NCBI RefSeq assembly: GCF_043497005.1
Contig: NZ_JBIEKE010000002.1
Span: forward strand, 1,240,001 to 1,304,000
Source of the DNA: Halobacillus_A sp043497005
GTDB lineage: Bacteria; Bacillota; Bacilli; Bacillales; Halobacillaceae
Reading direction: 5' to 3'
Length of the DNA stretch: 64,000 bases
Below the pieces are notes generated by a model. That model ran no database searches, was not told where the DNA came from, and saw only the letters and a list, made by a program, of their open reading frames with translations. The translations under genes were made by a program, and so were the position numbers. The stretch's first letter is position 1; each line of letters opens with the position of its first letter. Below, in pieces: positions 1 through 7,380 of the stretch.

Positions 1-515
1 TACGAAATATATTGGCGGAAGTAAAAGACACGGTTTACCTGGATCAGTACGATGCAGAAATCATGGAAATCTTCCATACCAATGATGATAACCCTGTCAA
101 CGTAGGAAACCTGCAAGCCAATTTACAGGATGATCCCACTTCCCTATTGATCCATCCTGAAGAAGAAAAAATAAAAATTCTTCGTGAAGAACTGGATACG
201 CATGCTGAGCTTATTGAACATCGTAAATGGGGTGCACCGTGGCATGTTATTGAAATTGTTCGTGCAGGTATGAATAAAGCAGTAGGCCTTCAAAAAATTG
301 CTCATTATTATCACATTCCACAAGAGCGAATCATTGCCTTTGGCGATGAAGATAACGATTTTGAGATGATTGAGTATGCTGGTATTGGCGTTGCGATGGG
401 AAATGCGATTGACGAACTTAAGAACATGGCCAATTATGTTGCCGACACAAATGAACAAAATGGAATTGGTGAGTTTCTGACAGACTTTTTAAAATTAAAC
501 CGCAAAGCCATGTAA
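1..515 (+). CDS. yitU: Cof-type HAD phosphatase, C-terminal part (YitU-like)
   Basis: This is the 3' part of a Cof/IIB-type HAD phosphatase. The frame is open to the left edge, so the true start lies outside the window. The visible 170 residues hold the end of the cap domain and the last catalytic motifs: a conserved lysine in GMNKA and the motif IV acidic cluster GDEDND, followed by AGIGVAMGNA, which is typical of the family. Such enzymes dephosphorylate sugar phosphates or flavin precursors in the cytoplasm; the substrate here is unknown. A YitT-family and a DegV-family gene nearby suggest the B. subtilis yitS-yitT-yitU neighbourhood, hence the tentative name. Confidence 0.85.
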   Translation, partial: RNILAEVKDTVYLDQYDAEIMEIFHTNDDNPVNVGNLQANLQDDPTSLLIHPEEEKIKILREELDTHAELIEHRKWGAPWHVIEIVRAGMNKAVGLQKIAHYYHIPQERIIAFGDEDNDFEMIEYAGIGVAMGNAIDELKNMANYVADTNEQNGIGEFLTDFLKLNRKAM

Positions 516-558
516 GTTATTTTTTTCCTTGAGTAACCTGTTTGGCACGGGTCATACT

Positions 559-592
559 AAGCTTGGACGCACAAAGCGTTCAGGCTTTTTTT
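559..592 (+). terminator. Hairpin plus T-run between yitU-like gene and small ORF
   Basis: Arms AAGCTTGGACGC and GCGTTCAGGCTT pair with two G-T pairs around a five-base loop and are followed by seven T. It ends the yitU-like transcript. It stops only five bases before the ribosome-binding site of the next ORF, so it could also act as a leader attenuator for that ORF. Confidence 0.65.
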
Positions 593-611
593 GTGCCAGG
601 AGGCGAATGTC

Positions 612-749
612 ATGGATAAGCAAAACAAAGATGACAAACGTTGGACTGAGGTACGTCCATTTGATGAACGTCAAATGGAACCGAAGCGGTTATCCGATGC
701 TAAACGCAAGGAAATGGAAGCAGACCAACACACAGTAGGAGGGTTTTAA
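612..749 (+). CDS. Small hydrophilic protein, 45 aa
   Basis: An ORF of 45 codons starts with ATG at 612, ten bases after a perfect AGGAGG at 597-602. The product is very charged, begins MDKQNKDDKRWTEVRPF and ends HTVGGF, with no membrane segment or cysteine. The stop at 747-749 touches the start of the next gene at 751, and the AGGAGGG that serves that gene lies in the last codons of this one, so the two are probably translationally coupled. I do not recognise a family. A longer overlapping frame at 529-738 lacks a ribosome-binding site and is judged spurious. Confidence 0.7.
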   Translation: MDKQNKDDKRWTEVRPFDERQMEPKRLSDAKRKEMEADQHTVGGF

Positions 750-750
750 A

Positions 751-981
751 ATGGCCAATTCCCTATTTGAAAACGCACGTAATGCGGTCAACCGAATGAC
801 ACAGGGTCGTCAAAAAGGTAACCACACAAGCCAGGAAGATATGCAAGCTGCCAAACAAGCAATTCAATCTGCATATAGCCAGTGCTCTCAAGAAGAGAAG
901 CAAGAGCTACAGCAGTTAGAACAAAAACTTGAATCCGAACACAACGGTCAGCAGCAGCAACAGCAAAATAACATGCGTTAA
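751..981 (+). CDS. Small DUF3813-like protein
   Basis: This is a 76-residue soluble protein, helical and rich in glutamine, with a poly-Q tail near residues 68-73. The N-terminal MANSLFENARNAVNRM and the EKQELQQLEQKL helix resemble the DUF3813 family of small Bacillus proteins; this is recognition from memory and was not searched. Its ribosome-binding site AGGAGGG lies inside the preceding 45-aa ORF. A strong terminator follows eight bases after the stop. The function is unknown. Confidence 0.75.
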   Translation: MANSLFENARNAVNRMTQGRQKGNHTSQEDMQAAKQAIQSAYSQCSQEEKQELQQLEQKLESEHNGQQQQQQNNMR

Positions 982-988
982 ATCTTTT

Positions 989-1021
989 AGATCAGACTCT
1001 TTGTGAGTCTGATCTTTTTTT
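989..1021 (+). terminator. Rho-independent terminator
   Basis: A perfect 11-bp stem, AGATCAGACTC with GAGTCTGATCT, has a five-base loop and a T-run. It serves the small operon at 612-981. It also encodes the last residues of the convergent HAD gene, whose stop codon is at 992-994. Confidence 0.9.
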
Positions 1022-1852
1022 AATACTTTCTGTTTTAATAACATCGGCAAGACTGGAAACAACTTGAAGATTTGGATGTTTGTACGTAAACGGAGTCGTC
1101 TGTATGAGCAGAGCTTTCATGTTTAAAATGAGTGCTGGGGCAATCTCATTCATGAAGTTATCCCCGACGGAGATCACTTCTTCCGGAAAAAGTTCGTATT
1201 CCTGTAAAATGCGCTTAAAATATCTCTTCGTTAAGGCTGGTTTTTGAGCTGAAACGATAATTTCGTCAAAAATATTATTCAGCTGAAGCTCTTCCAGCAG
1301 CTTGACTACATCATAGGATTCGCTATTCGTCAGTAAAATTAATGTCTTATCCTGCTTCCACTCCTCAAGCATCCGTTCTAATCCTTTTGTTTTTGTCAAC
1401 TTAAATTGAGCTGAGGTCATATAATCTTTTGTTTTCACATAGCTTTCATAACAATCTTTTAAAGATAACCCATGATGAACAGCAATTGAAAAAGGCAGCC
1501 ACCAACCATCACCAATAGCGATCATGTTATCAAAATTAAAAGAAACCTTCTCAGGATAGTGGTGGGCCACTTGTGTATGAGACCATGGTTCACCTTTCCA
1601 GTTCTTAGCTGACACTACTAAATTTGTATAAGGGTCAACCGTCAATACAGCGTCTGTCTTCAGATCATAGGCTTTACCTATCGACAGAGGATGTACGCCT
1701 TGTAAAACATTTATGTAATCCTCTTCAAAAGCCTCATGCTTCCCATAGCTTAGCTTTTCTTTCAACAGATTGGCGTAATACTCAAAATGATGTGTATCTT
1801 CATATAACGTTCCATCTAAATCAAAAATGATACATTTCACTTGATCGAACAT
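992..1852 (-). CDS. HAD-superfamily hydrolase
   Basis: This is a 286-aa cytoplasmic HAD-family hydrolase. Motif I is DLDGT at residues 11-15, motif II is LLTNS at 173-177, the motif III lysine lies in SAQKPAL near 204, and motif IV is GDN at 230-232. The insert between motifs I and II is long and contains GDGWW. These motifs indicate an aspartyl-phosphate phosphatase; the substrate cannot be told. The ATG at 1852 follows GGGGAAGAGG. The C-terminal tail is encoded by the opposing terminator, so it may be non-functional. It appears to be a single-gene unit. Confidence 0.85.
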   Translation of the reverse strand: MFDQVKCIIFDLDGTLYEDTHHFEYYANLLKEKLSYGKHEAFEEDYINVLQGVHPLSIGKAYDLKTDAVLTVDPYTNLVVSAKNWKGEPWSHTQVAHHYPEKVSFNFDNMIAIGDGWWLPFSIAVHHGLSLKDCYESYVKTKDYMTSAQFKLTKTKGLERMLEEWKQDKTLILLTNSESYDVVKLLEELQLNNIFDEIIVSAQKPALTKRYFKRILQEYELFPEEVISVGDNFMNEIAPALILNMKALLIQTTPFTYKHPNLQVVSSLADVIKTESIKKRSDSQRV

Positions 1853-2508
1853 GCGCCTCTTCCCCTTCCTGTTTTCCTTTCTTCTATTATTGTAAATCGT
1901 TGTAAATCTTATTAGGGAACCAGGTAAAAGATTGTAATTAAATAGTAAAATCTTTTATAAAACACGGAGGGAGGAACAAAGAGATCACTGAAAAACTAAA
2001 GGTCGAGGAAAGATAGAATAAAAAAATTTCCACCCAGGACGCTTTTTTTCTAACTATTCAGAGATTTGTACCTTCTATCCCTACATAAGTTTAACAATTC
2101 GTTTTCACATTTGTGATTTTAGTCAGGTAACGTATAAATGGGTAGATTGATTTCTATTGATGCCACGAGGAGCATTCGCGGATGACGCCTGGTCGATTAA
2201 AACCGGCCACTTCCGGTGCGTCGCGGGAACAGTGCGAGCCGGAGATCCACTTGGTCAAGTGATCTTATTGACCAAGTTAGCTGAGGCCGTGCCCGCGGCA
2301 AGCATCCAGCGACAAGCGATTCGTGACGCTCTTTAAATTAGATAGGACTTTTTCAGTGGCCTCAGGAACAAACCATTCTTTTTCTAAAGGAAAAGAAATT
2401 TATATTTACGGAGAAGGGCTTTCGTATCGTCGTAGTTACTGTTTGCCAATCAACAGAAATAAAAAAGCTTGCAGAGAAAGCTTACGGTTCTCAACAAGCT
2501 GAATAATA
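1853..2508. other. Gene-free region holding a structured repeat
   Basis: There is no convincing ORF in 656 bases. The left part (about 1853-1960) is AT-rich and should hold the promoter of the minus-strand HAD gene. GC content rises sharply at about 2160-2335, where a palindromic repeat unit related to one near 49,100 lies. The remainder (2340-2508) is AT-rich and I see nothing definite in it. Confidence 0.6.
2219..2313 (+). repeat. Structured palindromic repeat, copy A
   Basis: This is a GC-rich unit with nested inverted repeats. GTCGC at 2220 pairs with GCGAC at 2309, GCGGG at 2223 pairs with CCCGC at 2292, and an internal hairpin ACTTGGTCAA pairs with TTGACCAAGT. The blocks GGGAACAG, GCGAG and AGCTGAGGCCGTGCCC are shared, in the opposite orientation, with the element at 49081-49190. 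The stem bases differ between copies but still pair, so structure rather than sequence is kept. Confidence 0.7.
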
Positions 2509-2934
2509 TCATGTACGATAATAAGAAGACTTTAATACAATCGCATAAATGAGGTGACCTATGATCCAATACATTATGGCGGTAACATCTGTTACTTCGG
2601 GAGTTTCTTTAATAGCCAGCACGGTTAAAGGAAAATAAGTTAGGGCGGCAATACCAGCCAAACCCAAAGCAACACCCCATTGACGCTTAGACGTTACGTT
2701 AATTTTTTTCATAAAAATATAACAAAACAGCATCCCGATGATCCACGAGATGCTCATATGAAATAACCATTCCACAAACACCGGCCACTCGATGGAACCA
2801 ATCACCGGAATGAAATCCACATTCATTAACAGGGTATAAACTTTCCTTTCGGTAATCAACTCGACAAACCACATGTAAATCCCTAAGGCCAGTCCAGAAG
2901 TTGTGCCAATGTAAATTCCCCATTTAATGAACAT
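2509..2934 (-). CDS. Four-helix membrane protein, unknown function
   Basis: This is a small integral membrane protein of about 141 residues with four predicted transmembrane helices (roughly residues 5-25, 45-70, 80-100 and 115-135). I chose the ATG at 2934, which follows TGGAGG by nine bases; a GTG at 2949 would overlap that ribosome-binding site. The start of the upstream DUF2785 gene's 3' end lies 20 bases away, so the two are probably one transcript. I do not recognise the family. No enzymatic motif is visible. Confidence 0.75.
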   Translation of the reverse strand: MFIKWGIYIGTTSGLALGIYMWFVELITERKVYTLLMNVDFIPVIGSIEWPVFVEWLFHMSISWIIGMLFCYIFMKKINVTSKRQWGVALGLAGIAALTYFPLTVLAIKETPEVTDVTAIMYWIIGHLIYAIVLKSSYYRT

Positions 2935-2953
2935 CGTACATGCCTCCACTACA

Positions 2954-3787
2954 TTAATACGCTTCTTGTTTTCTAAGTTCCCTTAAGATGGTTTCTAAAA
3001 CCTGGCGCAGTTTGCCTTCATCACATGGATAGTCCAAATTCCTGAAGTATAAAGCACGCAGGAAGTGTTTACTGTTGTTAATAATTATTTCTTCAGCCGG
3101 ATCATCCCAGCTTTTTCTTTGATATAACAACGTTTCTAACCACTCCACTCTTTCATCGGGCTCAATCTTTTTAAACATGGTTAAGACGGCTGTCACCATA
3201 CGTTCTTCTTCATCAAACAAATAGGGCTTATCAATTAAAAACTGACTACGGATAGTAGGAAGCATATCGATGACTTCCTGCCTCGTAATTTCATTACACG
3301 CAGCTGCACTGTCCAACGCGTCAGCCGCGTGAGCCATAGAGTGGGCCCACCCTTTTCCTTGAATATAGCCCCTATGGTCTTTCTCCTGTTCCATATAACG
3401 TTTTAAATTCTCCCATACGCGGTGTACTTCCGCTTCCCCAAGCAATCCAGTCTGCTGATGCTTTTTCATAATCGGAGGAATAAGCAGCACTGAAAAACTT
3501 CTTTTAAAGACAGCATTTTCTTCTCTTGCTGACATCTTTATTCGATAGAACAAGTAATTTTTATTTAATACCGAGCGCAGAATATTCTTCAATTGATCAG
3601 CATTATAATAATCCCGCTCAATAAATTTTGTTAAAATAGTATGAATCAAGTCATCCCGAAGTACTGGATCCGGAGATCCTACACGCTGCAGCATAATCGT
3701 CGTTAACTCTGACAAGTTCTGGCCTTGCGGGATTTCAAAATTATTTTCTTTAATTGCTTGCAGTACATCTACTAATTTGGTTTCCAT
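2954..3787 (-). CDS. DUF2785 family protein
   Basis: This is a 277-aa soluble, all-helical protein. The segment near residues 135-165, DHRGYIQGKGWAHSMAHAAD, matches the signature of the DUF2785 family (remembered, not searched). The family has no established function. Conserved histidines in GWAHSMAHAAD could bind metal, which is inference. It precedes the membrane-protein gene at 2934 on the same strand and is divergent from the Nfu-type gene at 3920. Confidence 0.8.
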   Translation of the reverse strand: METKLVDVLQAIKENNFEIPQGQNLSELTTIMLQRVGSPDPVLRDDLIHTILTKFIERDYYNADQLKNILRSVLNKNYLFYRIKMSAREENAVFKRSFSVLLIPPIMKKHQQTGLLGEAEVHRVWENLKRYMEQEKDHRGYIQGKGWAHSMAHAADALDSAAACNEITRQEVIDMLPTIRSQFLIDKPYLFDEEERMVTAVLTMFKKIEPDERVEWLETLLYQRKSWDDPAEEIIINNSKHFLRALYFRNLDYPCDEGKLRQVLETILRELRKQEAY

Positions 3788-3919
3788 TTCATACCTCCCT
3801 GAAATTGTTCATATTGTATCATATCATTTAAAAATTATTGAATCAGAAAGGCTTCCAGTTTAGTCTTTTTCAGTTTTCTGCTAAAATGAGTGAGTATAAG
3901 GAAGATTGGAGGAATAATC

Positions 3920-4183
3920 ATGGCAATAACAATTGAAGAAACACCAAACCCGAACGCACGTAAATTTACAACCGAGTCTCTTATTTTTCAAGGTGACGGC
4001 AGCGTTTCCGTCATGCCTGGACAAACGAGTGAATACGACATTATGAATCAACTTATGGAGCTTGATGGCGTAGACAATGTCTTTGGCTTCCAGAACTTTA
4101 TTACAGTAAATCGTTTACCTGATGCAGATTGGGATGTGCTGACTCCTAAAGTAGAAGGCGTTCTAACTGAATTCGGTTATTAA
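3920..4183 (+). CDS. Nfu/NifU N-terminal domain scaffold protein
   Basis: This 87-aa protein consists of the Nfu N-terminal domain alone: EETPNPNARKF near the start, a central GQTSEYDIMNQLMELDGVDNVFGFQNFITV block, and a short tail. There is no CXXC iron-sulfur-binding C-domain. It presumably contributes to iron-sulfur protein biogenesis, as the same domain does when fused in Nfu proteins. The start is ATG 3920 after TTGGAGGA; an upstream in-frame ATG at 3890 has no ribosome-binding site. A repeat element lies directly behind the stop. Confidence 0.8.
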   Translation: MAITIEETPNPNARKFTTESLIFQGDGSVSVMPGQTSEYDIMNQLMELDGVDNVFGFQNFITVNRLPDADWDVLTPKVEGVLTEFGY

Positions 4184-4192
4184 AAAAGGTTT

Positions 4193-4401
4193 GGGACAAA
4201 ACTAAATAAAACATAAAATAATCCGAACGATTCTGGAGAAATCAGTTCGGATTATTTGTGTTCCGTGTACCAGGTACCGAAATTCACACTTGGCACTTCG
4301 CTCTTTTACAGTTTTTCGGTACCTGGTACCTTTATGCTCCCTCGCTGCAATAGAGTTGCTCGATCGTTCTTTTTTTGACATCCCAGCTTTAGTTATGTCC
4401 C
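4193..4401. mobile_element. MITE-like terminal-inverted-repeat element, copy 1
   Basis: The element is bounded by GGGACAAAACTAAA and TTTAGTTATGTCCC, an inverted repeat with one mismatch. Just inside the left end is an 11-bp hairpin, AATAATCCGAA with TTCGGATTATT. The same left end and hairpin recur at 31733 and 48985. There is no ORF worth calling inside. The centre is different here: it carries a GGTACC-type inverted repeat in place of the palindrome found in copy 3. Confidence 0.7.
4267..4329. repeat. GGTACC-type inverted repeat, copy 1
   Basis: GTACCAGGTACCGAAA at 4267 and TTTCGGTACCTGGTAC at 4314 form a perfect 16-bp inverted repeat separated by 31 bases. The core GGTACCAGGTAC recurs at 35193 and, imperfectly, at 19064. 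The repeat is nested within the TIR element. Confidence 0.8.
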
Positions 4402-4412
4402 GACCTCCAGCT

Positions 4413-4446
4413 TGTAGAGAAACTTTAGGTTTCTCTACATTTTTTT
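4413..4446 (+). terminator. Rho-independent terminator, distal
   Basis: TGTAGAGAAAC pairs perfectly with GTTTCTCTACA and is followed by seven T. It is the first strong plus-strand terminator after the Nfu-type gene, 230 bases away, with the TIR element lying exactly between gene and terminator. Confidence 0.8.
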
Positions 4447-4496
4447 ACTGTTCATCCTTCCGCCAAAATGGGGGAACCGTGATTGCGAGAGCATTT

Positions 4497-5417
4497 TTAA
4501 GACTCAAAATTATCCAGCGGAACAAAGTTCATATTAATGGGTTGTCCTTCTTCATCCCGGTCAAACATTGTCATAATAAGGGCTCCGTTTTCAGGAAGGT
4601 CTTCTTCATTAACCGTTACATCAAGTTCAAAAGGAGACCATTCTGAATTTGGATCATTTACTTGCGCAGTTTCTTCTTCTATATATACATTATGACCATC
4701 ATCGACGCTGTAGAAAAACTCTCCACCTTTGACTTTAGCTTCTCCTGATATATTGTACTGGCCATTCTCTCCCGTGAGCGTAAGCTCCCTGAAAATTTCT
4801 TCTCCATTTGCGGCAGCTTCTATTTCTTCTCTAACTTGTTCTGCCCCGCCAGCCTCTCCTTCTGCGTCCGTCTCTTGTTCAGATGCCCCGTTTTCTACAG
4901 TCACGGAATCAGTAATTTCAAAAGGCTTCGTCTCAAGTGGCTGATCATTAATAGAAGTTACTAAAAATGACATCGTTGCCTCATATTCTCCCGGAGGCAG
5001 CTCCTCTTGTAACGTTTCGTTCGCTTCCAGCTTATCACCAGGTTCCAGCTCTTCAGTAGTCAATTGCTGAGAAAATGCTTGTTCGCTGGAATATTTGTAA
5101 ACCTCTTCTCCCTCGGGATTCTCCAGAACAATTTCATATTTTTGACTTGAATTAAAGCCAAGAATAATAGGTTCATCCGCCTCATTTGTAATGTGGAAAT
5201 TGAAGTTTATGCCTTTCTCTGTAGATTCTACATTGGAATCAAAGGTTAACTGTTCAATAAGAGAAACAATATTTTCCGGCTCAGTTTCTTCATTTGACTC
5301 GGAGGACTCCTCCTCCGAATTATTTTTCTCCTCTTCATTTGAGTCGTCATTTGAACAACCAACTAAAAATACGACTAAACATCCTGCTACGATCGGAATC
5401 CATTTTTTCAGCGTCAA
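4497..5417 (-). CDS. BsuPI-domain lipoprotein
   Basis: This is a secreted lipoprotein of about 306 residues. The N-terminus has a hydrophobic signal and a lipobox LVGC (Cys near residue 21), followed by a Ser/Glu-rich linker. Residues of about 50-165 resemble the BsuPI fold (proteinase-inhibitor type), with LEPGDKLEANETLQEELPPGEYEA as the key stretch. The last 100 residues look like an immunoglobulin-like Gmad2 domain. Start choice is between GTG 5420 and TTG 5417; TTG has better spacing from AAAAGGA. The role is probably extracytoplasmic protein or envelope binding. The domain calls are from memory. Confidence 0.7.
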   Translation of the reverse strand: MTLKKWIPIVAGCLVVFLVGCSNDDSNEEEKNNSEEESSESNEETEPENIVSLIEQLTFDSNVESTEKGINFNFHITNEADEPIILGFNSSQKYEIVLENPEGEEVYKYSSEQAFSQQLTTEELEPGDKLEANETLQEELPPGEYEATMSFLVTSINDQPLETKPFEITDSVTVENGASEQETDAEGEAGGAEQVREEIEAAANGEEIFRELTLTGENGQYNISGEAKVKGGEFFYSVDDGHNVYIEEETAQVNDPNSEWSPFELDVTVNEEDLPENGALIMTMFDRDEEGQPINMNFVPLDNFES

Positions 5418-5438
5418 CACATCCTTTTCTCCAAAAGT

Positions 5439-6290
5439 CTACTTATCATCTTTTCTAAAGAAACCAAATATACCAGTAGTTTGAACAATATTCGTAAATG
5501 CTTGCGGATCAACATCTGAGATAATGCCTTGCAAGTCATAAAGCTCATAACGGGTTATGACCATAACAAGCATATTTTTATCTTGTTGGGTAAAAGCACC
5601 TTTCGCAGGCAAAGTAGTAATCCCCCGTACCATTTTCGCGTGAATGGCTTTTTCCAGGTCGGCTGCTCTTGTTGTAATAATCATTGCTGTCAGTTTTTCG
5701 TGACGTGTATGAATCGCGTCAATAACCCGAGTCGTAACATATAACGTCAACAACGTATACAGGGCGTTTTCAGGCTCATAAAGAAAACCTGCTATTGCTA
5801 TAATAGCAGAATTAATGATTAAAAAATAAATGCCAATTGGACGATCTTTCATACGTGATAAAATCATAGCCACGATGTCCAGACCGCCTGTTGAAGCACC
5901 CCACTTCAGTGTAATACCTACACCGAAACCACCGATCACACCGCCGAACACAGCGTTTAGAATAATATCTTCAGATAATTGCTGAATCGGGATGATCTCT
6001 AGGAATAAAGTTGTAAAGGCAACAGAGATCGCGCTGTAAACCGTAAAACCTCTACCGACTTTATACCAACCTAAGATCGCAACTGGAATGTTAAGTATAA
6101 ATAAGATAAGACCTGTACTTACTCCAGGAACGTTTAAAAAGTCTTGGAATATACTCGTCAGTAACTGAGCAACCCCGGTAAATCCGCTTGCGTAAACATT
6201 GGCTTCAATAAGGAACAAGTTTAGAGATACGGCGTTAAATACGGCACCAATGAGTACGATTAAAATTCGTTTAATTTCAAATGAAAACAT
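5439..6290 (-). CDS. yitT: YitT-family membrane protein (DUF2179)
   Basis: This 283-aa protein has five to six N-terminal membrane helices, with the family-typical YASGFTGVAQLL and a glycine-rich FGGVIGGFGVGITLKWGAS stretch. A cytoplasmic C-terminal DUF2179 domain (about residues 200-275) includes the KMVRGITTLPAKGAFT motif. The family may transport small molecules, but no substrate is established. ATG 6290 follows AGGAGGTCGAC. It lies divergent from the degV-type gene, as expected for the yitS/yitT pair. Confidence 0.85.
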   Translation of the reverse strand: MFSFEIKRILIVLIGAVFNAVSLNLFLIEANVYASGFTGVAQLLTSIFQDFLNVPGVSTGLILFILNIPVAILGWYKVGRGFTVYSAISVAFTTLFLEIIPIQQLSEDIILNAVFGGVIGGFGVGITLKWGASTGGLDIVAMILSRMKDRPIGIYFLIINSAIIAIAGFLYEPENALYTLLTLYVTTRVIDAIHTRHEKLTAMIITTRAADLEKAIHAKMVRGITTLPAKGAFTQQDKNMLVMVITRYELYDLQGIISDVDPQAFTNIVQTTGIFGFFRKDDK

Positions 6291-6479
6291 GTCGACCTCC
6301 TATCCAGCTTAAATGCGCTAACCTTTTTTTATCACCGTTAAAATTTAAAATCAAGCCTTTCATTATCGTTTCCCATAAAAACATTTCCATAATCATGCCT
6401 GTCAAAAGATTTCACTTTACTATCTTCTTTCTTAAGCCTACACTTAAAAGTATACAAACAAATGACGGTAGGTGAAAAG

Positions 6480-7340
6480 ATGAATGTATCAATTATAAGT
6501 GATTCAGCATGTGACCTATCTTTAGATTATTTACATAAAATGAATGTTGAATGCTTACCCTTAGGTGTCACAATTGGAGACAAAGAGTATGAAGACGGCA
6601 AAACCATTACACCTGAGAAAGTTTATTCTTTAATGAAAGAGGGAGAAGCACCCAAAACGTCACAGGTTTCACCTGAAGCGTTTCGTCAAACCTTTACGAA
6701 TTTTGTTGAGAAGGACCAGCCTTTTCTTTATTTTGCTCTTTCTTCTGAATTGTCAGGAACTTATCATACCGCCAAAATGATTGAACAAGAAATTAAAGAA
6801 GACCACCCTGACGCAAAATTTGAAGTCATCGATACCAAAGCTGCTTCATTAGGTTACGGCCTCATAGTAATGAGGGCAGCCGAGCTTGCTCAAGAAGGAA
6901 AAAGCTACGATGAACTCAAAGAAGCCGGAAAATATTATGCAGAGCACATGGAGCATATTTTCACCGTTGATGATCTTGAGTATTTATACCGCGGCGGACG
7001 TGTGAGTAAAACAGCCGCTTTTGTCGGCAGTTTGCTGCGCATTAAACCTCTCCTCCACGTAGAAGATGGTAAACTCATTCCGCTTGAAAAAATCCGTGGT
7101 TCTAAAAAAGTGCTTAAACGTATGGTTGATATGATGAAAGAACGCGGTTTAGTCTTAGACCAGCAGCGTATTGCAATTAGTCACGGGGACGACATCGAAA
7201 CCGCTCAAAAGCTGGCCGATATGATTAAAGAAGAATGCGGGACAGAAGACATTCATATTGAAATGATCGGAGCAGTTATTGGTGCCCACGCCGGACCCGG
7301 CACCATTGCTTTATTTTTCCTAAATGATGAACCTAAATAA
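6480..7340 (+). CDS. DegV-family fatty-acid-binding protein (YitS-like)
   Basis: This is a 286-aa DegV-family protein. Key landmarks are SDSACDLS at the start, the TSQVSPEAF loop, SSELSGTYHTA, the family hallmark DDLEYLYRGGRVSKTAAFVGSLL (cut here at its known core) and the C-terminal IGAHAGPGTIAL. DegV proteins bind a fatty acid and act as FakB-type partners of a fatty-acid kinase for phospholipid synthesis. I chose ATG 6480, behind GTAGGTGAAAAG; an in-frame ATG at 6462 overlaps that site. A bidirectional terminator follows. Confidence 0.85.
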   Translation: MNVSIISDSACDLSLDYLHKMNVECLPLGVTIGDKEYEDGKTITPEKVYSLMKEGEAPKTSQVSPEAFRQTFTNFVEKDQPFLYFALSSELSGTYHTAKMIEQEIKEDHPDAKFEVIDTKAASLGYGLIVMRAAELAQEGKSYDELKEAGKYYAEHMEHIFTVDDLEYLYRGGRVSKTAAFVGSLLRIKPLLHVEDGKLIPLEKIRGSKKVLKRMVDMMKERGLVLDQQRIAISHGDDIETAQKLADMIKEECGTEDIHIEMIGAVIGAHAGPGTIALFFLNDEPK

Positions 7341-7350
7341 CCCCGTTAAA

Positions 7351-7380
7351 AAACGAAGAAGCCCCGTTGCTTCTTCGTTT
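7351..7380. terminator. Bidirectional terminator degV / lacI
   Basis: AAACGAAGAAGC pairs perfectly with GCTTCTTCGTTT around a six-base loop. The convergent LacI-type gene ends at 7379 inside its right arm, so the two convergent genes share this signal. Confidence 0.85.

Noticed and set aside
529..738. 69-codon plus frame upstream of the DUF3813-like gene
   Set aside because: It passes through a terminator hairpin and lacks a ribosome-binding site; the 45-aa frame at 612-749 has a perfect AGGAGG.
2699..2923. 74-codon minus frame in the DUF2785 neighbourhood
   Set aside because: It is a shadow of the membrane-protein gene at 2509-2934 in another frame with no start signal.
4290..4646. Open frame of 118 codons on the plus strand
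   Set aside because: It runs through the TIR element, the terminator and the antisense of the BsuPI lipoprotein gene. It has no ribosome-binding site and a composition unlike a protein.
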